The notes under the pieces were generated by a model that did no database searches, was not told the origin of the DNA, and saw nothing but the letters and a program-made list of their open reading frames with translations. A DNA stretch of 64,000 bases from the NCBI GenBank assembly GCA_016720655.1, contig JADKKE010000005.1, positions 62,001 through 126,000 on the forward strand, read 5' to 3'. Below, in pieces: positions 1 to 11,200 of the stretch (within the stretch, counting starts at the first letter, position 1; every line of letters begins with the position of its first letter). Origin of the DNA: Bacteroidota bacterium. GTDB taxonomy: Bacteria > Bacteroidota > Bacteroidia > AKYH767-A > 2013-40CM-41-45. A program made the position numbers and the translations under genes.

Positions 1-313
1 ATGGTTCTCCCTGGAAATAAAACGTCAGGTACAAAACTTTTTTGCTTACATCGTCAATTACACTTCTGAAAAATTCCTGTTCCAACATTCCTATCGGACG
101 CGTGAATGATCGCAGTCCGCTCGGACATTCCGGACATCGCAAGTTGCAGGAAGTGGTTGGTTCGATGGAAATGCTAATGGGAAAAGCAGGATGCCAGGAC
201 TTTCCTCTCATTCGTGACCAATAATAACTAAGCCAAACAAGACTTGCGTTTGCAAATCGCTGTACACTCAGCTTTGACAACAAATTCAATATATCCCGGG
301 GATGAGTATTCAT
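1..313 (-). CDS. Radical SAM protein, N-terminal part (runs off the left edge)
   Basis: An open frame reads leftward from an ATG at 313-311 to base 1 without a stop, giving the first 104 residues of a protein. It contains the radical SAM iron-sulfur motif CNLRCPEC (Cys56, Cys60, Cys63, spacing CX3CX2C) inside the phrase EPTTSCNLRCPECPSG, followed by TFYFQGEP, where the second strand of the TIM barrel usually lies. This wording is familiar from Bacteroidota radical SAM proteins that end in a SPASM domain, but the C-terminal part is outside the window, so a SPASM domain cannot be confirmed. The substrate is unknown. An in-frame stop (TGA at 322-320) lies three codons upstream, which supports the start. 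It is divergent from the transglutaminase gene at 545, and the 231 bp between them probably holds both promoters. Confidence 0.85.
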   Translation of the reverse strand, partial: MNTHPRDILNLLSKLSVQRFANASLVWLSYYWSRMRGKSWHPAFPISISIEPTTSCNLRCPECPSGLRSFTRPIGMLEQEFFRSVIDDVSKKVLYLTFYFQGEP

Positions 314-544
314 AGACCTTCACAACAAAGATGCATACAATTTTCATTCACGCCAGTACCATTCAGCAGGATTCCAAATGAAAGGAGAACTGCATTGCAT
401 CCATTTGGGCAAAACAATCAAATAAACACCAGTTCGATCTTGAAATAATGCAAACAGTTTCGAAACCCTTGAATTTCAAGGCTTCGCGCAATACTGAGAA
501 CCCTGTCATTTCCATCTTTTTAGTATACTTGTAAAAAATACATC

Positions 545-2440
545 ATGCGCTATTTGTTGGTATTTCTGGGCATCACAGCTGTGTCCTCGATTCTTGCACA
601 GGACAACACCAAACTTGCCACAGAACTTCAGTTGAAATACAAAGATTCACCCGTTGCCATTCTTAGTGCAGAAACCAACTTCGAGTTTTCCAAGGACCCG
701 AACAGGCCATTGATTAAAGTCCTGGTGAAAGAAACAGAGAAATACCTGTCACTACGCTTCAATTCAAGAATAACGAAAAGTGTTCTTTATGACAGCAATT
801 CTGAAGTAGAAAAGTTCTACGGATCCAGTTCATTGAAAGGTGAAATCAGTGAACGGACTAAATACTGTGGCAAATACACGAGTGAAGGTTATTTTTACGA
901 TGACAGTAAGTTTTGTTCTCAGTCAATCAATTTGAAAGAGCTTGGAGAAGTATGGACAATCAACACTGTTAAATCTGTCAACGATTCCAAATATCTTCCT
1001 TCCTGTTATTTCCAGGATGAATACCCGACTGTTTCACGAAAAATAACGTTTACATTTCCTTCGACAATAGATATCGAATTAAAAGAATTTAATTTTCAAG
1101 GCAACTCAATTATTAAATCAGAGTCGACTGTAGGAAACAACCGTGTTGTGAGCTTTACAGTTTCAAATCTCGGGCCTGTTCAGGATGTTGGATACAAACC
1201 GGGCATCCAGCATCATGCACCCCATGTTTTAATTTTGGTGAAATCAGTAAAGAACGGAAGCAGCACCCAAAATCTTCTTGCATCTGTTGATGATTTGTAT
1301 GCATGGTACCATAGTCTGGTTTTAAAATTAAATACAAATCCTGAACCTTTCAAGGCAACTGTGGCCAGTCTTATCAAAGATAAAAAAACCGATGAAGATA
1401 AAATCAAATCCATTTTTTACTGGGTTCAAGACAACATTCGCTACATCGCTTATGAAGATGGAATAGCCGGCTTCAAACCCGATGATGCACAAAATGTTTA
1501 CGAGAAAAAATATGGCGATTGCAAAGGCATGGCAAATCTGACTAAGGAAATGCTCAAAATAGCCGGCTTTGATGCACGACTCACATGGATCGGAACCCGT
1601 CAAATTCTCTATGACTACAGCATTCCTTCGCTCGCCGTCGACAATCATATGATATGTACGGTGGTGTTGAATGATAAAAAATATTTTCTGGATGCAACAG
1701 AAGACAATGTATCGTTTGGCGACTATGCTGAACGAATTCAGAACAGGCAAGTGATGATCGAGAACGGCGACAAATATATTTTGGATAAAGTGCCCACATT
1801 TGACAAAACCCGAAACCTGGAACAACATTCATATACATCAAAGATTAACAGCGAGTTGTTGGAGGGCGTAGGGAAATTTACTCTGCATGGTGAAACAAAA
1901 AAAGATTTTGTGACCCACTACACGCACACACAAAATGATAAGAAGCAGGAATACCTTGAAGGGTATATCAATGACAAAAAAAGTGATTTCAAAATAAGTG
2001 ACGTTAAAGTTGGTGACATGACGGAGCGAAGCGGTCCATTGGATATTGATTATGCTTTTTCAATTGCCAATTCTGTTAGTTCATTCAATAATGAAATGTA
2101 TGTTGACATGGACCCGGAAAAAGATTTTAAAAATACTGTGATTAAAGATGATCGCTTAGTAGACATTGATTTTGGTGAAAAAATTTACAAAAAATTTCAT
2201 GTGGAATTAGAAACACCGACAGGCTATACCGTTGCGACTGTTCCTGAAAACCTGACAGTTTCAGAGCCCGATTTCTCTTTCAGCATTACCTATTCCAAAA
2301 ATGGCAATAAGGTAATTTACAATAGAGAAATTTCAGTGGAAAAAGGAACAATTACCAAAGCTAATTTTCCAAAATGGAACGATGCGATAAAAAAATTAAG
2401 TAAGGCTTACGAAAACCAATTGGTTCTTAAAAAGAAATAA
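545..2440 (+). CDS. Secreted transglutaminase-like protein with DUF3857-type N-terminus
   Basis: A 631-residue protein with a short cleavable signal peptide (about residues 1-18, ending SILAQ). The N-terminal half is beta-rich and resembles DUF3857; the middle is a transglutaminase/protease-like core. The triad is visible: Cys326 in KYGDCKG, His368 in VDNHMI and Asp383 in FLDATE. Proteins of this type are common in Bacteroidota and are presumed periplasmic or surface-exposed, but their substrates are not known. It could act as a peptidase or a cross-linking enzyme; the sequence cannot decide. The stop codon is followed after only 3 bp by the ATG of a paralogue, so the two are almost certainly one operon. 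A near-consensus promoter box (TATACTTG) lies about 20 bp upstream of the start. Confidence 0.85.
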   Translation: MRYLLVFLGITAVSSILAQDNTKLATELQLKYKDSPVAILSAETNFEFSKDPNRPLIKVLVKETEKYLSLRFNSRITKSVLYDSNSEVEKFYGSSSLKGEISERTKYCGKYTSEGYFYDDSKFCSQSINLKELGEVWTINTVKSVNDSKYLPSCYFQDEYPTVSRKITFTFPSTIDIELKEFNFQGNSIIKSESTVGNNRVVSFTVSNLGPVQDVGYKPGIQHHAPHVLILVKSVKNGSSTQNLLASVDDLYAWYHSLVLKLNTNPEPFKATVASLIKDKKTDEDKIKSIFYWVQDNIRYIAYEDGIAGFKPDDAQNVYEKKYGDCKGMANLTKEMLKIAGFDARLTWIGTRQILYDYSIPSLAVDNHMICTVVLNDKKYFLDATEDNVSFGDYAERIQNRQVMIENGDKYILDKVPTFDKTRNLEQHSYTSKINSELLEGVGKFTLHGETKKDFVTHYTHTQNDKKQEYLEGYINDKKSDFKISDVKVGDMTERSGPLDIDYAFSIANSVSSFNNEMYVDMDPEKDFKNTVIKDDRLVDIDFGEKIYKKFHVELETPTGYTVATVPENLTVSEPDFSFSITYSKNGNKVIYNREISVEKGTITKANFPKWNDAIKKLSKAYENQLVLKKK

Positions 2441-2443
2441 ATC

Positions 2444-4519
2444 ATGTTCAAACGAATTATTTTCACTCTCCTGTTTATCCCGACTTTTTTTCTGACTTTA
2501 AAAGCAGATTCCGAAGAAGAGAAAAAAATCAAAGCTGAAATCTGGGGCAACACGCAAGCCGAATTCAAAATAACTCAAATCCCAAAACAATGGGAAAATG
2601 AATCCGCTGTTATCATCGCAACACGCCTGGATTATTCCCTGACGAAAAGTACTACAGAAAAGGTGTACTCCCATCACCGTATTAAACTGCTTGACAAAGC
2701 GGCTGTAAAAGAATTTTCAGAACTTTCGTTCAATGAAAAATACGTAAATACCAATCTCTTCGGTAAAGCGAACAGCTATTCTTTTGTCGGAGTAAAAATC
2801 ATCAAAGCGAATGGCACTGAAAAGGAAGTCGATCTGAGCAAAGCTGTTAAAGCTGATGATGACAGCAGGAAAGAAATGAAATTCGCAGTTCCGGATCTGG
2901 AAGTTGGAGACATCATTGATTACTTTTCAGCAGGTAAACAAATTTATAAAGATGTCTACCCTCCGGACATCTATGAGAATTTCCTTTTCGAAGGAGAATA
3001 TCCGGTTATGAAACGAGTGGTGCAGTTTCGCTTTACCAAAGGAACAACACTCGAAAGCAAAGTGTACAATGGAGCACCTGATTTTATAAAGACTGATGAA
3101 GACAAAGAAATGGTGTATACGCTGGTGGATACGATGCGAAACAAATCGGAAGACCTTTTGTGGACTTACGATCATCGCACAGCACCGGAATTGCGGTACA
3201 AGAAAACCAGTTATTTTGCTTCGAGTATTGAATTCTCTGCCACTTCCTATGTAACCGGATATGATCCGAACTTGTCGAACATTGGATTCATCCTGGATTA
3301 CTTCGACGCGAATTTTAAAAACGAAACCGATCCGAAAAAAATTGTGAATGAATTGTATTACCTCCTTCGCAATCCCTTGTACCTGAAAGCATATTTTTCC
3401 ATCGAACCCGATCATCCCATGGGCGCAGATTACGATGGAGACCTTTTCTTCCGACTAATTAACAAAGTACTCATTAAAAGAAAAATCGCGCACAATGTAA
3501 TGTTGCTGCCAAGTGCAGAAGTTGGTCCCCTGAACGAACACCTGAACCTCAGTACATGTGATGCAGTAATCCGTGTGAATACAACGCCGCCAATGTATCT
3601 TGGGAGAGTGGCACCTTTTTCAATGATTAATGAAATTCCGGCAACTCTCGAAGGAATGGAAGGTGTAGTAGGATCAATATGGCCGAGAAAATTTCCGGAC
3701 AATGATCAAAGTAAATCAGTCCCGAAATCGACCCAGGATCAAAATAGTACTACAACTACAATGACAGTTGCATTGAATCCTGAAGACAACTCGAAGCTCA
3801 ATGTCAACAGAAATACAGTTTCCAAAGGTCATAACAAACGGACTCATCAATATCTTGCAGTTACGAATTATGATTACCTGAAAGCCTATGATTTGCCGAA
3901 GTATCAGGCAAAAAGTTCCAGCCTTATGTCATCAATTCTAAAAAAATACAATGAAGAAAAAAAGAAACTGGAACAAAGACAAGCACAGGATTACAATATT
4001 CGTGATACCAAACTCAAGGAAGATATTGAAAGCAGCATGGAAGTAAAAGTCAGCGATTACAAAAACTTCAAATTGAAATCACTTGGAATGTGGGAAGAAT
4101 CACCAAACATCGAATACTCGGATGATTTCACCATTGAAAATGTAACCAAAAAGGCAGGACCAAACTATATTCTTGAATTGCCAAAACTGATCGAAGCACA
4201 AACTGAAATTAAAGACAAACAAAAAAAGCGCGACCGTGATATCTACATGAAGTATGCGCGATCATTTCTGAATGAAATTAATTTCACCATTCCGGATGGC
4301 TATTCCGTAGACGGACTGGAAGCCCTCAACAAAGAAGTTAAAAACAATACAGGCGGATTTATTTCAACAGCAAAAATTGAAGGAAACACTCTAAAGATTA
4401 CTTCGAAGAAATATTATTCCGGAAATTATTTCCCTGCAAGTGATTGGCCGAAGATGGTCGAATTCCTGAATGCAGCGGTGGATTTTACAAAAGCGAAAGT
4501 ATTGTTGAAGAAGAAATAA
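2444..4519 (+). CDS. Secreted DUF3857-domain protein, transglutaminase-like core without the catalytic Cys
   Basis: A 691-residue protein with an N-terminal signal peptide (about residues 1-21). Residues about 40-260 fit DUF3857, including the HHRIKLL and DLEVGDIIDY segments typical of that domain. Where its operon partner has the GDCKG nucleophile motif, this protein has DYDGDLFFRL (around residue 328) with no cysteine, so the transglutaminase fold, if present, is likely inactive. The C-terminal third is charged and partly helical and ends with a segment similar to the tail of the upstream protein (WPKMVEFLNAA versus WNDAIKKLSKA). The 3-bp spacing and shared layout suggest the two products work together, one catalytic and one a binding or regulatory partner. 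The operon ends at a clear hairpin terminator. The precise role is unknown. Confidence 0.8.
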   Translation: MFKRIIFTLLFIPTFFLTLKADSEEEKKIKAEIWGNTQAEFKITQIPKQWENESAVIIATRLDYSLTKSTTEKVYSHHRIKLLDKAAVKEFSELSFNEKYVNTNLFGKANSYSFVGVKIIKANGTEKEVDLSKAVKADDDSRKEMKFAVPDLEVGDIIDYFSAGKQIYKDVYPPDIYENFLFEGEYPVMKRVVQFRFTKGTTLESKVYNGAPDFIKTDEDKEMVYTLVDTMRNKSEDLLWTYDHRTAPELRYKKTSYFASSIEFSATSYVTGYDPNLSNIGFILDYFDANFKNETDPKKIVNELYYLLRNPLYLKAYFSIEPDHPMGADYDGDLFFRLINKVLIKRKIAHNVMLLPSAEVGPLNEHLNLSTCDAVIRVNTTPPMYLGRVAPFSMINEIPATLEGMEGVVGSIWPRKFPDNDQSKSVPKSTQDQNSTTTTMTVALNPEDNSKLNVNRNTVSKGHNKRTHQYLAVTNYDYLKAYDLPKYQAKSSSLMSSILKKYNEEKKKLEQRQAQDYNIRDTKLKEDIESSMEVKVSDYKNFKLKSLGMWEESPNIEYSDDFTIENVTKKAGPNYILELPKLIEAQTEIKDKQKKRDRDIYMKYARSFLNEINFTIPDGYSVDGLEALNKEVKNNTGGFISTAKIEGNTLKITSKKYYSGNYFPASDWPKMVEFLNAAVDFTKAKVLLKKK

Positions 4520-4560
4520 TACGCGGGAAACGATCGCTTTCAAGATCGATAAATCAATTA

Positions 4561-4593
4561 AAAAAAGGTCGCCATACATGGTGGCCTTTTTTT
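4561..4593 (+). terminator. Rho-independent terminator after the DUF3857 operon
   Basis: An A-run is followed by the arms AGGTCGCCAT and ATGGTGGCCT, which pair with G-U wobbles, then a run of seven T. It lies about 40 bp after the stop of the upstream gene and fits an intrinsic terminator; the A-run/T-run symmetry extends the stem. Confidence 0.8.
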
Positions 4594-4682
4594 AGTGGAA
4601 TTCGCCACGGATCAGGTTCAAGACATGAAATACGTGCATTCGATCTCTCAGTTTTCCTATCGAAGGATCTACTATGATTGAC

Positions 4683-4690
4683 TATCTTTA
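4683..4690 (+). promoter_or_regulatory. Candidate Bacteroidota -7 box for the helicase gene
   Basis: TATCTTTA matches TAnnTTTG at all but the last position. It is 29 bp before the TTG start, which would give a short leader and supports that start. No clean TTTG -33 box is seen at the usual distance. Confidence 0.35.
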
Positions 4691-4719
4691 AGGCCTCAAA
4701 TTAACAAGCTCATCCCGCA

Positions 4720-6309
4720 TTGCAAGGCCAGGATCCCATAGAAGCCCCCGACCAGTACTTCGGTAAGCAATTGTATGCTTATCAGGAACAGGCTATTGAG
4801 GAAATTTTCAAGAGGCTGAAGGATCACCCGGTCAGACATAACCTCTTGTACCAGCTTCCTACCGGAGGCGGTAAAACGGTTATTTTCTCTGAAATCACAC
4901 GACGGTTTATTGAAGAAACCGGAAAAAAGGTACTTATCCTCACCCACCGGGTTGAGCTTTGCGGACAAACTCACCAGATGCTCAATGAATTTGGTGTTGT
5001 CAACAAGATCATAAGCCGCGAAGTATGGGAACTGCCGGTGCCCAATGAATTCATGTGTTATGTCGCAATGGTGGAAACGCTGAACAACCGTTTGCGTGAC
5101 AAGATCCTGGATCTCGACAATATCGGTTTGATGATCGTTGATGAAGCACATTACAATTCTTTTGGCAAACTTTTTAAGTTTTATGAAAAGGGCGTTATCC
5201 TGGGTGTTACAGCAACCCCATTGAGCTCGAATATTAATCTGCCGATGAAAGACAATTACGATGAACTTATCGTAGGCGAATCGATTTCATCACTCATCAA
5301 TATGGGCTTTCTTGCGAAAGCGACAACATGGAGTTATCATGTTGGTCTCACCTCCTTGAAAGTCGGAATGAATGGAGATTATACTGTGAGTTCCTCGGAA
5401 CGCTTGTACAACAACCATGCGATGCAGGATAAACTCCTCAATGCATACAGGGAAAAAAGTCTGGGCAAAAAAACATTGATCTTTAACAATGGTATTGCAA
5501 CATCACAGTATGTATATGCAACTTTTCATGAAGCCGGTTATAAAATAAAACACCTCGACAATACACATACTCCGAAAGAACGCAGAGAAATTTTGCAATG
5601 GTTCCGTGAGAAACCGGATGCTATTCTCACCTCTGTAAGTATCCTCACCACAGGATTTGATGAACCTACTGTTGAAAGCATCATTTTAAACCGTGCGACA
5701 AAATCGCTGACACTGTATTTTCAAATGATTGGTCGTGGTTCACGTATTCTGCCGAACAAATCAGAATTTACCGTCATTGATCTTGGAAACAATCTTAGTC
5801 GCTTCGGGCTCTGGGATGCAGAGGTAGACTGGCACAGAATCTTCCGTTCGCCTGAAGCATATTTATCTACCATCTGGAGTGATGAGGAAATCGAAAAACA
5901 TTACAAGTATGTAATGCCGGAAGAGTTGCGCCTGCGATTTGCCAAATCAGAATCCATCGACTTTGATGTGAAAGCAGTTCACCAACAAGTCATGAAATCC
6001 GGGCAACGTCCGAAAATCGTGATTGAGCAATCCATTGAGCAACACATCCGTATTTGTCAGGAAAACAGTGATGACCTGGAAGGCGCAGTTGCTTTAGCGG
6101 ATTTATTAAAAGAAGAAATCGAATACCGTGTTCGTTTGTTCACGCATTGCCTGAGTAAAACTTCTGAAAGCTATGTGAAATGGCTGCAGGAAGATTACAA
6201 ACGAAAACTTAAAGCAAGTTTGCTCAGAAATTCAGAGCATCACATGGATGAAAACATGGATGAATTGATTGAGGAGGAAAATCAGGAAGAAGATAATCAG
6301 CCGGACTGA
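4720..6309 (+). CDS. DEAD/DEAH-box superfamily 2 helicase
   Basis: A 529-residue ATP-dependent nucleic-acid helicase or translocase of the SSL2/COG1061 kind. Visible motifs: motif I PTGGGKT (residues about 47-53), motif II DEAH (141-144), motif III-like TATP (about 165-168), and in the second RecA-like domain TTGFDEP (motif V) and QMIGRGSR (motif VI, about 336-343). The C-terminal 150 residues are charged, end in an acidic tail rich in Glu and Asp, and match nothing I recognise. The start is taken as TTG at 4720: the frame opens at a stop at 4702 and contains no ATG before the Q-motif-like segment QLYAYQEQAI. There is no nuclease or methylase neighbour, so it is not part of a recognisable restriction system. 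A role in DNA or RNA repair is only a general inference. Confidence 0.88.
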   Translation: MQGQDPIEAPDQYFGKQLYAYQEQAIEEIFKRLKDHPVRHNLLYQLPTGGGKTVIFSEITRRFIEETGKKVLILTHRVELCGQTHQMLNEFGVVNKIISREVWELPVPNEFMCYVAMVETLNNRLRDKILDLDNIGLMIVDEAHYNSFGKLFKFYEKGVILGVTATPLSSNINLPMKDNYDELIVGESISSLINMGFLAKATTWSYHVGLTSLKVGMNGDYTVSSSERLYNNHAMQDKLLNAYREKSLGKKTLIFNNGIATSQYVYATFHEAGYKIKHLDNTHTPKERREILQWFREKPDAILTSVSILTTGFDEPTVESIILNRATKSLTLYFQMIGRGSRILPNKSEFTVIDLGNNLSRFGLWDAEVDWHRIFRSPEAYLSTIWSDEEIEKHYKYVMPEELRLRFAKSESIDFDVKAVHQQVMKSGQRPKIVIEQSIEQHIRICQENSDDLEGAVALADLLKEEIEYRVRLFTHCLSKTSESYVKWLQEDYKRKLKASLLRNSEHHMDENMDELIEEENQEEDNQPD

Positions 6310-6499
6310 TATAAATTTTCGCCTCTTCCTGTTTTTTTTATAAACACCATTTTTTTCACCTCCGCTTTTCCTTTATTCACTATCACTTTTATTGCTTTGG
6401 TCACAATTTGAAATCTCTGTTTGAACAAAGAGATAATTTCAATACGTTTTAGGATTCGTTGAGTTTTCGGGCATTTTTTCAACATCACATTTCAAGGCC

Positions 6500-8077
6500 A
6501 TGAAAAAACATTTTTTTATCACAGTATTTTTCTTGCTGTTTTATTTCGCAGGATTCTCACAGGCAAATTGCAACACTCCTGTACATGTTTCAATTTGTCC
6601 GGACACTACCCTATTAAATCAAACAAATCTTGGAATGGGAGATGATGCCCCTTCGTGGTGCAACCTTTCCGGCGAGGATGTTGTGTACCGGATAACCGTT
6701 CCGGTCTCAACAGTCAACATTTTTGTAGCCTTTTCCAACCTTTCTCATTCTGTAAATTCAGTATTGATGAAGGACAGTTGCAATAATCTCACGGGAATGC
6801 CACATACTTTTTATACAGGTGTTCCCATCCATACATTCGCAGTTTCCGGTGCTCTAGATTATTTTCTATGGATTGACTGTAGTGTTACAGTAAATTTTAA
6901 TATCTCCTTTGGTGCGGATACTTCTGCCGTATTTGTAAGCCATCCAAATACATTGGGTAATTTTCAATTTGATTCCTCAGGTTGTGCCAGCCCGGTTTTT
7001 ACAAACAGCAAACCATTTTACCAGGTAAAATTCAACAACATTTACCAGGTAAACCCGATGACATTGGCCCCGTTGAATATTTCCGGTACACTTTGCATTA
7101 CTACTTTTTTGAAGAACACCAGCGGTGATGCCGGTGCGAGAACATTCAAATTTACATTTGGTCCCGACTATTCTTCCGTGCAGCTACCGGATAGCATTCC
7201 GGGATTTTACAATGTCAGGTTACTGGATACGAATTGGCATTGGAAATTTTCTGGCATATAATTTCTTTGATTCTCTTTCACTTGGCCGGGGAGATTTTGA
7301 TGGATTACCGAATAGTTGCCTGGCCTATGAATTTTGCTTCGATTTGATTCCAACTTCAAATAATCCGACCACTACCAATGTTGACGTACTTATCCTTTCA
7401 GACGGGTATGGCTCTGCATTTACCGGAACAGTTTATTCGGGATGCTGCCCTTCCTACTCCCCGGGATGTCATTTGTTAAACGGAGGAAGCGCTGGCGGTA
7501 TTAGTGGACTCGGGTATGGAATGAGTGATCCTGCCGGACCGCTGCCAATTGAATTGATAAGCTTTGATGCTATTCCAACAAATCAAACTGTGAAGTTATC
7601 CTGGGTAACTGCAACTGAAACGAACAATGACTATTTCACAATTGAAAGGTCTCACGAGGGAACAGAATGGAAGGAACTTCAAATTGTGCAAGGAGAGGAA
7701 ACTCCACTTCCTATTTATCTTATGAAAATACAGACCATCATCCATTGAATGGGACGTCTTATTACAGAATAAAACAAACCGATTATGATGGTACTACGAC
7801 GACCTCGGATGCGAAAACAGTAAAAATGAATTTGGGTAAATTATTCAGTATTTATCCAAATCCTGCTTGCTCTCAAATCATTGTTCAATCGATGGATGAA
7901 AATAATTTTCAAACAAATTTATTTACCAATCTTGGACAAAAAGTTGAAATTCCAATTGCAACACTCGATCAAACCAGACTCCTGAACACGATGGAGCTTG
8001 AAACCGGATTGTACTTTTTAACTATCCAGATAAATGGCCAATTAATTAAGACAGAAATGGTGCGCATTAATCACTGA
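6500..8077 (+). CDS. T9SS-secreted protein (frame broken twice)
   Basis: Three overlapping frames together encode one secreted protein of about 525 residues. It has a signal peptide (residues 1-21), a Cys-containing beta-rich N-terminal region, a segment starting LPIELISFDA, which is common just before fibronectin-like domains in Bacteroidota, and a C-terminal type A sorting domain (FSIYPNPACSQ ... TGLYFLTIQINGQLIKTEM). The first break is near 7248, where one extra T in AATTTTC restores the protein if removed; the second is near 7692, where adding one G to GAGGAAAC does so. Both look like homopolymer sequencing errors rather than decay, since both sides stay well conserved in style. The type IX system exports such proteins to the surface and cleaves the tail. 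The ligand or activity is unknown. Confidence 0.7.
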
Positions 8078-8226
8078 CCCTGATTTTGTTGATTTATTTT
8101 AGGAATCAAGACTGATCTTGCGGTTTAACTAACAATGCGAAAAAACCGGCTGTTAATAAGTCATTTCTCCTATGAAAACAGTGTTGAAAGGTTCAAGGTA
8201 TCTTAGACCCTTGAATCAAAATTTTA

Positions 8227-11200
8227 ATGCAGAAATTATACCTCTTCTCTATCCTGCTCCTCTTTGCTGCGACAGCATATTCTCAGGACGACTGTTCCTT
8301 TGCAACCCCGCTCTGTGGCAGCTTTCAGGCTTCCGGCTCTACACAGGGCGCTACTCAGGCAATCAACGATCCGGGTCTGGACTGTGGAGACAATACTGTC
8401 AACAATAGCGTTTGGTTTACGATCGAAGGGATCAATGACGTACCGCAACTGTTACCGTTTCCGGAATTGATAACAACCCCGGACTGGAAATGGAAATCTA
8501 CACAGGCGGTTGCGGTTCTCTTGCACCTGTCGCAGGGGCTTGTACCAGCGCGAATGGTCCCTCCGGAAGCATGACCCTAAATTTCAGTGTAAGTGCAGGA
8601 ATTACGTATTTTATCATGGTTGATGGAAGCGCCGGAAACGAAGAAGCCTTTACCATTGTGGCCACAGCAACGAACAATGCAATTATTGGGGCACCACAAA
8701 CACAATTTACAACCAACGTTTTGCGTGGATGTACTCCACTGAATTTTACTGTACTCAATCAGACTCAATTATACGGTGGAAGCAACATTACCTACAACTG
8801 GACTATTGACAATGGAACACCCATTGTTGGATCAGGTGCCGATACAAATTTTACCATTGCAAGTGTAGGATCGCACAACATCCTGTTGAATGTTTGCAAC
8901 GATGAGTGTGGTTGCGTTGGTTCTACCCGCTCTGTGACAGTGCAGGAATTATATCCGGCAATTACAGCTACCCCAACACTTTCCTGTCTGGGAACTCCGG
9001 TTGACTTCATTGGCTCTGCAGTGATTCTTCCACCCTTCCCTCCAACCAATCCGAATGTAACCCTCTGGCAATGGGATTTTGGCGATCCAAATTCCGGGGC
9101 TTCAAACACCGTAACCGGGCAGAATGTTCAGCATACATTTGTCGGACCCGGAAATTCATTCACTGTCACACTCACCGCCTTCGGAACATGCGGCCCGGAA
9201 GTAACAACTCAAGTCATTACAATGCGTCCAAAGCCTTTGATCAATGCCGGTTTACCCCAAACGGTTTGTGAAGATCAGGACATCAATCTCAGCGCAATTG
9301 TTTCAAATGCCACTTCTCCTGTACTCTACAATTGGGGAGGTCCTGGTTCATTTTCCTGCTCCAACTGTTCCACCACTGTGTTAAGCGGGGTTCCTCCGGG
9401 AGGTCCATATTCGGTGACCATAGACATCGTTGATTCACTTGGTTGTACAGCAGACACAACAGTAGATGTAACCGTCAACCCAAAACCCCTGATCAATGCC
9501 GGTGCTGATGTTCAAGTTTGTCGCTATGATGTTTTGGCACTGGACGCTTTCCCGATCTCAGGAACGCAACCACTTTCCTATACCTGGACACCCTCAGCCG
9601 GATTGAGCAACGACACCCTTGCGAGTACTTTTGCTACTATCATTGCTCCGATCACTTATTGCGTCACCGCTGTTGATCCTATTGGATGTACTTCTGATCC
9701 GGCTTGCATAAACATTACACTTTTCCCTCCTCCTGCAATTTCACCAACTGTTGCAACATTGTGTGCAACACAACCTGTTCTTCAAAATACCTTCACCGTT
9801 TCAGGTGCTGATCCATCTTCCGTAATCACCTGGTCACTTTCTCCGAACTTCTCCTTGATCACAAGCGCTAGTCCGGATTCATCAGATATCACAGTTAATT
9901 TCCCTCTTGGAATTGCTGCCACATACAACTTCACCGCAATTGTAGAGGATGCAAATACTGGTTGCATCGATACTGTGAATACAAGTTTCACTGTAACACC
10001 GGGCCTCACCATGAGCATCAGCGGAGCATCACAAACCTGCCAGGGTGATGCAATTCCACTCACTGCATCAGGAGCTACCAGCTATGTCTGGACATCAACA
10101 CCTGCTTACACATTTACGGATCCAACTCTTGCCTTGCAAAATGTGACCCCTTCGGTAACTACAACTTTTACTGTTACCGGAACCAGTGGTTTATGTACGC
10201 AGGTTATTACACATGTTGTAACTGTGAATGCAAAACCAACAGCTGCTGCTGCACCAACACCTGTATTTTGCGGATGCGATACACTTACACTGAACGGAAC
10301 AGGCAGCACACCGGGTATGACTTACCATTGGTCGAGTGTAATCGGCTATGTAATCGCTGATCCGGCGGCACTGAATACAACGGTTATTGCATGCAGCAAT
10401 GATATTTATACACTTCGTGTGACAGATCCGGCAACGGGCTGTTTCCGCGATTCTGCTGTTGGAGCAGTATCCAGACCAAAGCCGGTAGCTGTAGCAAATG
10501 TAATTCCCGATCTTATTTGCAATGGCGTTGCAACGGTAGTTGCGCTCGATGCAACAGGAAGTAACACGAATTCCAATTCACTTTACGATTGGTCAAGCAA
10601 CAGTATCGGTGTTCCGATTACCGACACCGCTGCATTTTCAACGACAGCAACGGTGAACGGAACAACTGTGTTTTATCTCACTGTTACAGATTCTCTGGGA
10701 TGTGATTCCACAGCGACAGATACCGTGAATGTTTATCCGGTTCCAACCATTACGGCTTCCAGCCCATTCATTTGCACCTCGGATCCTGACTTGTCATCAA
10801 TCATTTCTGTCAACGGAGCAAGCCCGGGATCAAATTTCAACTGGACAAGTATTCCCGGTTGTGTATCCCCATCAACATCTTCAAATTCGACAGACACTTT
10901 TGATTTTTCTTCCTGTGGTCCGAATACTTACAATTTTGCAATCACAGTAACGGATGTTGTCACAAATTGCATCACAAGTTTAAGCCAGGATGTAACAGTG
11001 GTGAGCGGTGTTGTGCTCAGTGTTTCGAGTGACGCAACCATTTGCGAAGGTCAGGGAGCAACACTTTTTGCGAGTGGTGCTAACACCTATAACTGGAGCA
11101 ATGGATTTACAACAGATACAATCACCATCAACGGACTCAGTGCAGCAGGATCACCTTACTCTGTTGATGTAACAGGGACTGTTGGAATTTGCACGGATAC

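Noticed and set aside
42..224. A 60-residue plus-strand frame at the left edge
   Set aside because: It is antisense to the radical SAM gene, whose minus-strand frame has a clear family motif; the plus frame has none.
1328..1828. A 166-residue minus-strand frame inside the transglutaminase gene
   Set aside because: It lies wholly antisense to a gene with an intact catalytic triad and shows no family-like pattern of its own.
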